Assembly: GCA_963705635.1 (NCBI GenBank)
Contig: CAVPKH010000004.1
Coordinates: forward strand, 1,054,001-1,118,000
Direction of reading: 5' to 3'
DNA: 64,000 nt
Origin: VRUE01 sp963705635
Lineage (GTDB): Bacteria; Actinomycetota; Thermoleophilia; Solirubrobacterales; 70-9
Below the pieces are notes generated by a model. The model did no database searches and was not told the origin of the DNA. It was given only the letters and a program-made list of their open reading frames with translations. A program made the position numbers and the translations under genes. Positions 46,423 through 55,400 of the stretch are shown here, in pieces (position 1 is the stretch's first letter; each line of letters begins with the position of its first letter).

Positions 46423-47646
46423 ATGTCTGACCAATCGGGAGCACGCGTCGAGGCCCTGCAGGCGGAGCTGTCACGGGCGATCGAGCTGAATGCCAGGCTG
46501 CAGGAGGCGCTGAGCGTCGCCGATGCCGATCGCGCCGAGCTGCGCCGCGAGGTCCGCATCGTCGACGCGCGGCTCAGCGAATTGCACGACGAGCTGGGGT
46601 TCAACCACAGCTCGCTGACTGACCTGCACACCGAGCTCAGCGCGGTCCACGCGGAGCGGGCCCGCCTCAAGGCGGCGCTGAAGGCGGCCCTTGCTGGCGA
46701 GGCCTCCGCGCAAGCGGGGGAGATCGCGCAGCCCGGCGCCGACCAGGAGCCGTCCGAGCGGCAGGACGAGGGGGCAGCGGCCGAGTCGGGAGCCGACAAG
46801 GGCGCCCCCGAGGACGCGCCCGAGGAAGAGGTTGAAGAAGCCGCTCCGGTGCGGCTCCGTCCCGCCCCAGCTGCCACCGCCGTGGAGGTCAGGGACCTAT
46901 ACAAGCGCTTCCGCATCCCCGCCCATCAGATGGAGACGCTGAAGGAGCGCCTCCTGCACCCATTGCGAGGCCGCCAGGGAGAGGAGCTGCTCGCCCTCGA
47001 CGGGGTCTCCTTCGAGGTCGGCGAGGGTGAGTTCCTCGGGATCGCCGGCGCCAACGGCTCCGGCAAGAGCACCCTGCTGAAGATCCTCGCCAGCGTCTAC
47101 GCCGCTGACTCGGGGACGGTGCGGGTCGCGGGCCGGGTCGCTCCCTTCATCGAGCTGGGCGTGGGGCTGAACCCGGAGCTCGCCGCCTTCGACAACGTGG
47201 TGATGAGTGGCGTGATGATGGGCCTGGAGCCCGACACGGCTCGTGCCCTCTACCCCGAGATCATCGAGTTCGCCGGGCTCGAGGCGTACACCAAGGTGAA
47301 ACTGAAGAACTACTCCTCGGGAATGCGCGTCCGCCTCGCCTTCGCGGTGATGGCGCAGGTCGACGCCGACATCCTCCTGGTCGACGAGGTGCTGGCCGTC
47401 GGCGACGCCGAGTTCCGCGCCAAGTGCCTCGGCCGCCTGCACCGGCTGCGCGACGAAGGGAAGACGATCATCTTCGTCACCCACGCGATGGACGTGATGA
47501 AGGCGCAGTGCGACCGGGCGATCCTGCTGGAGGGCGCGCGGATAGCGATGGAGGGCGACCCGGCGGAGGTCGCCCGCCGCTACCTCCACCCGCCCGAGCC
47601 GGAGCGAACCGAGAGCGATCTCGCCCTCTCGGCGGTGGAGCAATGA
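46423..47646 (+). CDS. wzt: Wzt-type ABC-transporter ATPase with N-terminal coiled coil
   Basis: I take the ATG at 46423, giving 407 residues. Residues ~5-85 are heptad-patterned (ARVEALQAELSRAIELNARL, DRAELRREVRIVDARLSEL), then a charged linker (~90-145, Glu/Ala-rich). The ATPase follows: Walker A GANGSGKSTLLKIL, signature YSSGMRVRLAFAVMAQV, Walker B DILLVDEVLAVGD. It ends after RYLHPPEPERTESD without the usual C-terminal carbohydrate-binding domain of O9a-type Wzt. With Wzm (four-base overlap) it would export a lipid-linked glycan. The N-terminal coiled coil is not a standard Wzt part. Confidence 0.88.
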   Translation: MSDQSGARVEALQAELSRAIELNARLQEALSVADADRAELRREVRIVDARLSELHDELGFNHSSLTDLHTELSAVHAERARLKAALKAALAGEASAQAGEIAQPGADQEPSERQDEGAAAESGADKGAPEDAPEEEVEEAAPVRLRPAPAATAVEVRDLYKRFRIPAHQMETLKERLLHPLRGRQGEELLALDGVSFEVGEGEFLGIAGANGSGKSTLLKILASVYAADSGTVRVAGRVAPFIELGVGLNPELAAFDNVVMSGVMMGLEPDTARALYPEIIEFAGLEAYTKVKLKNYSSGMRVRLAFAVMAQVDADILLVDEVLAVGDAEFRAKCLGRLHRLRDEGKTIIFVTHAMDVMKAQCDRAILLEGARIAMEGDPAEVARRYLHPPEPERTESDLALSAVEQ

Positions 47647-48491
47647 ACGCGCATCCCGCGACCTACGAGCTGCGCGAGATCGCCGGCCCACGCGCGCTGG
47701 ATTCCAACTGGCGGCGCTTCTGGGACCTGCTCTGGCTCAACTCGGTTGCCGAGTTCAAGCTGATCTACGCCGGATCCGTGCTCGGCTACTTCTGGACCTT
47801 GGCGCGGCCACTGGCGATGTTCGGGGTGATCTACCTCGTCTTCAGCCAGATCCTCGGCGTCGGTGCCGGCGTCGCCAACTATCCGGCGATGCTGCTCCTC
47901 AACCTGCTCGTCTTCCAGTTCTTCGCCGACACCTGCGGCCGCGCGATCCGGGCGATGGTCGCCAGCGAAGGGGTGCTGCGAAAGATGGAGTTCCCACGGG
48001 CGGTGATCCCCCTCTCCCTGGTCCTGACCTCGGTCTTCACCTTCTTCCTCAACCTGATCGCGATCATGGCGATCCTCCTCGCGACCGGCCTGCAGCCACA
48101 GGTGACCTGGCTGCTGGTCCCGCTGGTCCTGCTGGCGACGCTGGTCCTCACGGTCGCGATGGCGTTCACCCTCTCGACCCTCTTCGTCCAGTTCCGCGAC
48201 GTCGCGCAGATCTGGACCGTTGTCTCGCTCGCCCTCTTCTACGCCTCGCCGATCATGTATCCGGTAGAGCAGGTCCCCGCTGACTTCCGCGGCTTGCTGA
48301 TGGTCAATCCACTCGCCCCGATCTTCGAGCTGATGCGGAAGTGGGCCGTCGACCCCTCGGCCCCGAGCGTGACGGAAGCCGCCGGGAGCGCCTGGGGATT
48401 GATTGGCCCGGGGCTCGTCTTCCTCTCGATCTGCGTCTTTTCCATCATTTTGTTCCGCCGCAAGGTCCGCACGCTCGCCGAGCGCCTTTGA
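47643..48491 (+). CDS. wzm: Wzm-type ABC-2 polysaccharide exporter permease
   Basis: The 282-residue protein starts at an ATG overlapping the wzt stop. It has six TM helices in the ABC-2 pattern (FKLIYAGSVLGYFWTLARPL, MLLLNLLVFQFFADTC, FPRAVIPLSLVLTSVFTFFL, and the YASPIMYP signature), as in KpsM/Wzm. It forms the membrane channel for glycan export with Wzt. The next gene starts inside its stop codon (TTG at 48488). Confidence 0.92.
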   Translation: MNAHPATYELREIAGPRALDSNWRRFWDLLWLNSVAEFKLIYAGSVLGYFWTLARPLAMFGVIYLVFSQILGVGAGVANYPAMLLLNLLVFQFFADTCGRAIRAMVASEGVLRKMEFPRAVIPLSLVLTSVFTFFLNLIAIMAILLATGLQPQVTWLLVPLVLLATLVLTVAMAFTLSTLFVQFRDVAQIWTVVSLALFYASPIMYPVEQVPADFRGLLMVNPLAPIFELMRKWAVDPSAPSVTEAAGSAWGLIGPGLVFLSICVFSIILFRRKVRTLAERL

Positions 48492-49411
48492 GCCTCTCCG
48501 TAGTCGTCGTCACCTGGGAATGCGCCGACCACCTGGCGCGGCTTGTCGAGTCGATGAATCGTCACCTCGACCCCGCTGCGGAGCTGATCGTCATCGACAA
48601 CGACTCGGACGACGACCCCGCCGCTGCTGCCGCGAACTGGAGCGGCAAAGCGCGATTTGAGCGACTTGACTCGAATCGTGGCTTCGGAGTTGCCTCGAAC
48701 CGCGGGGTACGCCTCTCCGAAGCGGATGCCGTCGCCTTGCTCAACCCGGACACCGAGCTGCTCGACGACGGCCTTGCGAGGCTGGCCGCCTTCGCCCTGG
48801 AGCACGAGTGCCTCGCCGGGCCCCGCCTCTTGAACTCGGATCGCAGCATCCAGCCCTCGGCCAGCGGCTCACCCGTCGGCTTCTGGCCCTGGGTCGGCGC
48901 CTTCGCGCCTGGCCGGCTGCAGCCCCGCTTCGCTCGCGCCAGGACCGAGCCCTGGCGCCTCGACACCCCCGTCCGGGTGGCCTGGCTCTCCGCAGCGTGC
49001 GTCGCCGCCCCGCGGCCCCTGCTCCAGCGCCTAGGCCCCTTCGACCAAGCGATCCACCTCTACGCGGAGGACATGGACCTCGGCCTGCGGGCCGCGGCCG
49101 CGCGGGTCGACTCCTGGCTATGCCCAGAGCTGGCCGAGGTGGTTCACCACCGTCGCGGATCCAGCGATCGACGCTGGCCCGGGGGCCCCGAGGAGGCGGC
49201 GGCGAAAAATCGGCGAGCGGTAGTGCGCCGCGCCTACGGCCCCAAGGCCGAGCGCCGAGCCTGGCAGGCGCAGCGCGCGAACCTCAGGCTCAGGGCGAGC
49301 GCAAAGCGGCTGCTTCGGCGGGATGCGGAGCCGGAGCTCCGGGCGCTGGCGGGCGCTCGCCAAGCGGCAAGCCCTCCTCCACTGCCAGCGCCTCCCCGAC
49401 CAGCTGGCTGA
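48488..49411 (+). CDS. Glycosyltransferase family 2
   Basis: The start is a TTG overlapping the wzm stop (TTGA), giving 307 residues; the upstream open frame is antisense or out of frame to wzm. Motifs: LSVVVVTWECADHLARLVES, IVIDNDSDDDPAAA, RGFGVASNRGVRLSEA, LLNPDTELLDDGL (DxD) and YAEDMDLGLRAAAARV. The C-terminal tail (Arg/Ala/Pro-rich) overlaps the convergent GT4 gene by 122 bases, so its exact end may be longer than functional need. Confidence 0.85.
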   Translation: MSLSVVVVTWECADHLARLVESMNRHLDPAAELIVIDNDSDDDPAAAAANWSGKARFERLDSNRGFGVASNRGVRLSEADAVALLNPDTELLDDGLARLAAFALEHECLAGPRLLNSDRSIQPSASGSPVGFWPWVGAFAPGRLQPRFARARTEPWRLDTPVRVAWLSAACVAAPRPLLQRLGPFDQAIHLYAEDMDLGLRAAAARVDSWLCPELAEVVHHRRGSSDRRWPGGPEEAAAKNRRAVVRRAYGPKAERRAWQAQRANLRLRASAKRLLRRDAEPELRALAGARQAASPPPLPAPPRPAG

Positions 49412-50534
49412 ACCGCACCGCAATCGAATCCGGCGCAAAGCGGCGCAGCACATCCGCCCTGCCGGCCGAGGCCAGCTCAGCGGCGAGCTCAGGGTCGGTT
49501 AGCAACCTGAGCATTCCCGCCGCAAGCCGGCCGGGATCCTCGGGCTCGACCAGAAGGGCGCTCTCCCCGTCGCGCAGGACCTCGGGAACCGCCCCGACCC
49601 GGGTCGAGACGACCGCGCGGCCGGCGAGCAGGGCCTCGCAGGCGACTCGCCCGAAGGACTCGGGAATGCGCGCCGGATTGACGACCAGATCAGCGGCAGC
49701 GTAGACGTCCGCAGTGGTCGCGACCGGGCCGACGAAGTCGACCGCCGCGGACAAGCCGAGCCCATCGACGAGGTTCTCGAGCCGCGCGCGGTAGCCGAGG
49801 TCGCGCCCACGCTCGAAGGGCTCGCCGACGATCAAACAGCGAGCGGTCGGCAGCTGCTCCCTGAGGAGCGCGAAGGCACGCAGCAGGACGTCCTGCCCGC
49901 GACCCCGGGTGATGTTGCCCACCGCGACCACGCAGGGCTGGTCGGCATCGATCCCGTAGCGGCCACGCAGGTCCCGGCGATCGCCGCCACCGTAAACGTC
50001 GGCAATCGGCGGATAGAGCGTCTCGATCGGCGCCAGCTCGGCGGGGAACTGCCTGGCGACCGCTTCGGAGCAGGCAACGACGATGGCGGCACGTCGTGCG
50101 GTCCAGCGCAGCAGGCCGTGGGCCACGGCCCTCTTCGCGGCCGAGGGCAGCCGTTCGGCGCTGAGCAGCTCCGAGGCGTGGACGAGCACCGGGATGTCCG
50201 CTTTGCCCGCCGCATGAACCGCCGCGGGAAGCATCGTCGAAGTGGTGATCACCAGATCCGGGCGGGTCTCGGCGAAATGTCGCCGAAACCGCCTCGACTC
50301 CTCGCTGACGCGAGCAAGGTGCCGGCGAGCGCGGCGCACGGAGTCGGGGAAGGTGAGGGCCGAGAACTCCAGCTCGGTCACCGACCCCAGGGCTGCCAGC
50401 TCGCGCCCCGCCGGTCCGGGACCGGGGACGATGAACTCCAGCTCGGCCCCTGGATCGAGCGCGCCCAGCCGATACCGAAGCGAGCGCAGGGCGCCGCTCA
50501 TCCCCTCGTAGTGGAGAACAACCGCTATCCGCAT
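49290..50534 (-). CDS. Glycosyltransferase family 4
   Basis: I take the ATG at 50534, giving 414 residues. Signatures: AVVLHYEGMSGALRSLRYRL near the start, CVVAVGNITRGRGQDVLLRA (GT4 second-domain start), ADVYAAADLVVNPARIPESF and ACEALLAGRAVVSTRVGAVP (EX7E region). Start faces the lipoprotein gene at 50596. The C-terminal ~40 residues are Pro/Ala-rich and lie in the 122-base overlap with the plus-strand GT2 gene. Confidence 0.88.
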   Translation of the reverse strand: MRIAVVLHYEGMSGALRSLRYRLGALDPGAELEFIVPGPGPAGRELAALGSVTELEFSALTFPDSVRRARRHLARVSEESRRFRRHFAETRPDLVITTSTMLPAAVHAAGKADIPVLVHASELLSAERLPSAAKRAVAHGLLRWTARRAAIVVACSEAVARQFPAELAPIETLYPPIADVYGGGDRRDLRGRYGIDADQPCVVAVGNITRGRGQDVLLRAFALLREQLPTARCLIVGEPFERGRDLGYRARLENLVDGLGLSAAVDFVGPVATTADVYAAADLVVNPARIPESFGRVACEALLAGRAVVSTRVGAVPEVLRDGESALLVEPEDPGRLAAGMLRLLTDPELAAELASAGRADVLRRFAPDSIAVRFSQLVGEALAVEEGLPLGERPPAPGAPAPHPAEAAALRSP

Positions 50535-50595
50535 GCCTGGCTCATTCCTCGCGACCAGAATAGTGACGCCACAGCTATTCTTTCCGGCGCTGCGG

Positions 50596-51093
50596 ATGAG
50601 TGGACGCGTATACAAGGTGGTGGGGATCGTCGTTGCCGTGCTCGCGGTGGCGGTCGCACAGGGCTGCGGCAGCTCCAGCGCCGAAAGCTCGCAGGGGGAA
50701 AGCGCCCCGATCGTCACCGGGCCACCGCTCTTGAAGCAAGCCGAAGTCCAGGCCGAGCCGGCCGGTTCGCCCCAGCGCGCGGCCCTCGAATGGTGGTTCG
50801 CGGTGCAGCAGAACGACCCCGAAGGAGCGGTGACCTTCTACGCCGAAGAGCTTCCCGTGCCAGCGCTGGCGGGCCAGCTGAATCTGGTCGGTGGAACCCT
50901 TGGTGGCTCGGTGCGGATCAAGTCCGTGCAGCGTTCGGGAGACGAAGCGACCGTGGTGGCGACCCAGACGATCCCGGGCGCCAAGCCGCCTTCGCGTGAG
51001 GTGACGCTGAGGCTCGCGCGGACGGACGGGGCCTGGAAGCTGGCGGACAACCTCGTCCTCGACGAGGCCGTCAAGCAGGTTGAGGGCAGCTAG
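50596..51093 (+). CDS. Lipoprotein, NTF2-like, paralogue 1
   Basis: I take the ATG at 50596, giving 165 residues. A TM-type signal (YKVVGIVVAVLAVAVAQGC) ends in a lipobox-like AQGC, so it is probably lipid-anchored. The mature domain has AALEWWFAVQQNDPEGAV, a motif of NTF2-like folds, and continues AGQLNLVGGTLGGSVRIKSV. It is a clear paralogue of the protein at 51989-52480. The pair flanks the sulfotransferase. Function unknown. Confidence 0.78.
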   Translation: MSGRVYKVVGIVVAVLAVAVAQGCGSSSAESSQGESAPIVTGPPLLKQAEVQAEPAGSPQRAALEWWFAVQQNDPEGAVTFYAEELPVPALAGQLNLVGGTLGGSVRIKSVQRSGDEATVVATQTIPGAKPPSREVTLRLARTDGAWKLADNLVLDEAVKQVEGS

Positions 51094-51950
51094 GAGGGAC
51101 TCCCCGGCGGGGCCTCGGGCGGGAGGTGGGCGAGGAGCGCCCGGTCGAGCAGCTCTCCCGCGTGGGCGTACAGCTCGCTGTCGAGCGCGGTCCGCTCGAG
51201 GATCGCGGCACGGGCCTCAGCCGACACCTCGAGCTGAGCGGAGGGCACCGGGTTGACGTTGAGCGTCGGCAGCTCCTCGACCGGGGCCCACCCCATCATC
51301 GTCGTCAAAAGGCGCACCGACTCGTCCATCCTCTCCGTCAGGCCGACCCAAGCGAAGGAGTCGAGCCGCGCCTTCGCGGCAGCCAGCAGCTCCTCGGCGG
51401 CGAAGGGGACGCTCGCCCCTTCGGGGACGTTGAACTGCGGCGGGTTACCGGGGACCTTGCCGACCATCAGCCGCGTCTGCAGGTTGGCGATCTCACCCTG
51501 GGCTTTGGGGTGTTCGACGAAATCGTGAAGCGGCATCGTCTCGCCGTCACCGAGCCCCAGCGACTGGCGCAGCCAGTGCTCAGGCCAGCGCATCACGTGC
51601 TGGTAGGCGGACACCGTGCGGGCGACGGGATCGCGCATAACGGTTATCACCACCGGGTCGACGGAGAAATGGTCGTGGACAGCTCGATCTCCCGGTCCGA
51701 ACCAGTAGTGGCCGCGGACGCAGCGAACCCGGGCAAGCTCGACCACCGACATCCCCTCGATCAGCTCCTCGGCCTCCCTCCAATCCTGAACCTGAAAGAT
51801 CTCGCCCTCGGCGAAGTTGGCGTCGAGGATCGCGGTGAGGCTGATGCCGGCGGTCTTCGGGACGTGGAGGAAGAACAGCAGCTCGCCTTCGCCCGGGGGC
51901 AGCTCCCTCGGCGTGGCGAGGGTCCTCGCCTGTCCGGCTGCAGAGGCCAT
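51090..51950 (-). CDS. Sulfotransferase (PAPS-dependent, 2-OST-like)
   Basis: The 286-residue protein has the 5'-phosphosulfate loop LLFFLHVPKTAGISLTAIL (PKTAG pattern) near the N-terminus and the 3'-phosphate motif VITVMRDPVARTVSAYQHV. Such enzymes transfer sulfate from PAPS to a sugar hydroxyl in glycans. It is convergent with lipoprotein 1 (four-base overlap) and divergent from lipoprotein 2. No PAPS synthesis genes lie in the window. Confidence 0.88.
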   Translation of the reverse strand: MASAAGQARTLATPRELPPGEGELLFFLHVPKTAGISLTAILDANFAEGEIFQVQDWREAEELIEGMSVVELARVRCVRGHYWFGPGDRAVHDHFSVDPVVITVMRDPVARTVSAYQHVMRWPEHWLRQSLGLGDGETMPLHDFVEHPKAQGEIANLQTRLMVGKVPGNPPQFNVPEGASVPFAAEELLAAAKARLDSFAWVGLTERMDESVRLLTTMMGWAPVEELPTLNVNPVPSAQLEVSAEARAAILERTALDSELYAHAGELLDRALLAHLPPEAPPGSPS

Positions 51951-51988
51951 GGGGCGAGGCTATCCGAGTGGGTAGTCTTGCCGGCTCG

Positions 51989-52480
51989 ATGTGGGAGCGA
52001 CGACTCGCATGGGCAATCGCCCTTCTGCTGTGCATGGCCGCCGCTGGCTGCGGCAGCAGTGACGGCTCGACGACGCCGGAGGACGAGGCGCCCCCGAGCG
52101 TCTCAATCGAGGAAATCGAAGCCGAGAAGCCCGGGACGCCGGAATACGCGGCGCTGCAGTGGTGGCAGGCGGTTCAGTTCAACAAACCCGAACTGGCGGT
52201 GGGCCTCTACGCGAAGGAACCGCCCCTGCCCGACCTGGCCGGCCAGTTCAACGTTGTCGGCGGCGCTCTTGCCGGCGTGCCGAAGATCGAGAAGGTGAAG
52301 CGCGACGGGGGCCGCACCGTGCTCGTGATCGACTGGACGAAGCGCAAGCAAAAACCGCACTCGACCAAGGTCCAGCTGCGGATGGTGCGGGTTGGCAACC
52401 AATGGAAGCTGGCCGACAACCGCCTGCTCAACATCCTCCTGCAGCAGCGAGAAAAGAGCAGCCAGGGCGCCGAACGGTGA
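51989..52480 (+). CDS. Lipoprotein, NTF2-like, paralogue 2
   Basis: I take the ATG at 51989, giving 163 residues. The signal (RRLAWAIALLLCMAAAGC) ends in the lipobox AAGC. The mature domain matches paralogue 1 in order: AALQWWQAVQFNKPELAV, LPDLAGQFNVVGGALAGV, QLRMVRVGNQWKLADNRLL. The stop overlaps the giant transferase start (GTGA), so both are translated together, suggesting a common membrane-face process. Confidence 0.78.
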   Translation: MWERRLAWAIALLLCMAAAGCGSSDGSTTPEDEAPPSVSIEEIEAEKPGTPEYAALQWWQAVQFNKPELAVGLYAKEPPLPDLAGQFNVVGGALAGVPKIEKVKRDGGRTVLVIDWTKRKQKPHSTKVQLRMVRVGNQWKLADNRLLNILLQQREKSSQGAER

Positions 52481-55400
52481 ACGCCTGCACGATCATCGCC
52501 AAGAACTACGTCGCGCACGCGCGGGTGCTGGCCGAGTCCTTCAAGCGAATCCACCCGGACGGCGCCTTTCACGTCCTCGTCATCGACGATTTCGCCGGCT
52601 GGATCGACCCCGAGCAGGAGCCCTTCGAGGTCCTCGGCATCGATCAGATCGACCTCCCCAATGCCGAGCGGATGGCCGCCTCCTACGACGTGCTGGAGCT
52701 CTCGACCGCGGTCAAGCCCTGGCTGCTGCGGCATCTGCTCGAGCGCCCGGGGGTCGAGGCCATCACCTACCTCGACCCCGATATCTGGGTTGCCAGCCCC
52801 CTGGGGGAGATCGACGACCTCGCGCGCGAGCACGGGATAGTGCTGACGCCGCACTTCACCAGTGCCCTGCCGCGCGACGGGCTGCGACCCAGCGAAGAGG
52901 ACATCCTGATCGCCGGGACCTACAACCTCGGCTTCGTCGCCCTCGGCGCCGGCGAGGATTCAGGGCGGCTGCTCGATTGGTGGGCTGAGCGCCTCGAGCA
53001 CCACTGCGTCGTCGATCCGGCCAACGGGCACTTCGTCGACCAGCGCTGGATCGACCTCGTCCCCGGGATCTGGAGCGACGTCCACATCCTCCGCGACCCC
53101 GGCTACAACGTCGCCTACTGGAACCTGCCAACCCGCCGCTTCGAGCGGCAAGGAGACGACTACGTCGTCGATGGCGAGCCGCTGCGCTTCTTTCACTTCA
53201 GCGGCTTCGACCCGTTGCGGCCGGCAGAGCTGAGCCGGCACCAGAACAGGATCGACGTCGCCGACTCCCAAGCGCTTACCGCGATTTGCTCGGGGCACGC
53301 CGAAGCGCTGCTGGCGCACGGCCATCGCGAGGCGACGTCATGGCCCTATCACTGGGAGTCGCTGCCGAACGGCATCAGACTCGACCGCCCAGCCCGCCGG
53401 GTCCACCGCGACGGGGTCGAGGCCGGCCGGCTCAGAAGCTCGGTCTTCTCCGCCCGCGGGGCGAAGCGCTTCGTCAGCTACCTCAACGAGACCCCCAGTG
53501 GAAACGGCGGCATCAGCCGCTACGGCTGTGCAATCTGGGACTCCCGTGACGATCTGCGCGAGGCGTTCCCCGACATCGAGGGCCGGGACGCGCCCGCCTT
53601 CTCGCAATGGATGCACGAGAACGCGACGGCGCTGCGGATCTCCGAGCGGCTGCTGCCGCAAACGGCGCCCTCGGGGGCACGGGCGACGACCAATGGCTCC
53701 GCGTCCCAGCCGAACGGCGGGCTTGGAGTCAACCTGGCGGGCTACCTGAGCTCCGAGCTCGGGGTCGGCGAGGCGGCCCGGCAGATGCGCCTCGCACTCG
53801 AGTCAGCCGGGGTGCCGACGGCGCCGATCGACGTCCCGGTGGAGGCGGCGGCGATGCCGGCGGCGCTCGGCGCCCTCACCGATCGCGACCTTCCCTTCGA
53901 CTTCAACTTGATCTGCGTCAACGCCGACATGCTCCCCGAGCTCGCCGGCGCAGCCGGCGAGCGGCTTTTCGCCGGCAGGCGCTCGGCCGGGCTCTGGTTC
54001 TGGGAGGTGGCGAAGTTTCCGCAGCGCTGGCGCGGCTCGTTCGACCACGTCGACGAAGTCTGGGTCGCCTCCGAGCATGTCTCCGAGGCGATTCGACCGC
54101 TTTCGCCGGTGCCGGTGAGGACGATTCGCGTGCCGGTCACTCCGGCCGCCCCGGCCAAGTTGTCGCGAGCCGCCCTCGGGATGCCCGAGGACTTTTGCTT
54201 CCTCTTCGTCTTCGACTACCGCAGCGTCTTTCGGCGCAAGAACCCGCTCGGCGTGGTGGAGGCATTCGGCGCTGCATTCGAGGCGGAGGCGGGCGCCTCG
54301 CTGGTGGTCAAGTCGGTGTCGGGGGACCTCTTTCCGGCCGAGGCCGCGCAGCTCTCGGCGGCTGCCGCGGAGTACCCCAACATCCACCTGCTGGAGGACA
54401 CCGTGCCGGCCGACGTCAAGAACGCGATGATCGCCGGCTGCGACTGCTACGTCTCCCTGCATCGCTCCGAGGGCCTCGGGCTGACGATGGCCGAGGCGAT
54501 GTACTTCGGCAAGCCGGTGATCGCCACCGCCTACTCGGGCAATCTCGACTTCATGACCGCCGACAACAGCTATCTGGTCGAGCACTCGCTCGGGCGCATC
54601 GGCCCCGACGCCGGCCCCTACGCAGCCGACGCGGAGTGGGCGGAGCCGAACCTCGAGCACGCAGCCACGTTGATGAGGCAAGTCTTCGAGCAGGGTGATC
54701 AGGCGACGGCAAAGGGCGAGCGAGCCGCTGCCGACATTCGCCGCACCCACTCGCCGCGCGCGGCCGGCGAGGTCCTTGCCGCTCACCTCGCCGGCGGCCA
54801 GGGCTCGCCCGCGGTTCCGCGCTCGGGCGCAGAGGTCGAGCTGGCCGCTTCGCCAGTTGCCGTGCTGCCAGACGCGAACCCCGCCTCGGGGCGAGCGCAA
54901 CTGCACCATCTGCTCCGCTTCGGCGAGCCGCCGCCAAGGCGCGGCTCGGGCCGGTTCCGCAGCTTTGCCAAGCGCGCCTTCAACCGCATCCTCCGCCCCT
55001 ACGCCTCGCACCAGCAGCGAATCAACACGAGCGCGGCGAGCGCGATCGACGAGCTCGGGGCGAGCGTGGCCCAACTCGAGGAGCGCACGAGCCGTGCCGC
55101 CGACGAGTCCAGCCGCAGCCTTTCCGAGGAGATTGCCTCGCTGCGAGCGCGCTTCGACGAGATCGGGATCCAGGTGAGCGATGCCGCCGCTTCCACCGCG
55201 GCCGAAGTCGGAGATCTCCGCACCTCGGTCGGGGAGGCGGAGGAAATCGCCGACGAGGTCGCGGAGGCGCAGCGGCTCCTCTCCAGGCAAGCAATCGAGA
55301 CGAGCGGCGCGTTGCACCTCGCCGACCAGGGCCTGGCCGAGCTGCGCGGCTCGCTCGCAGTGGTCGAAGGGCGCATGGCGAGCACGATCGAGGCCCGGGC

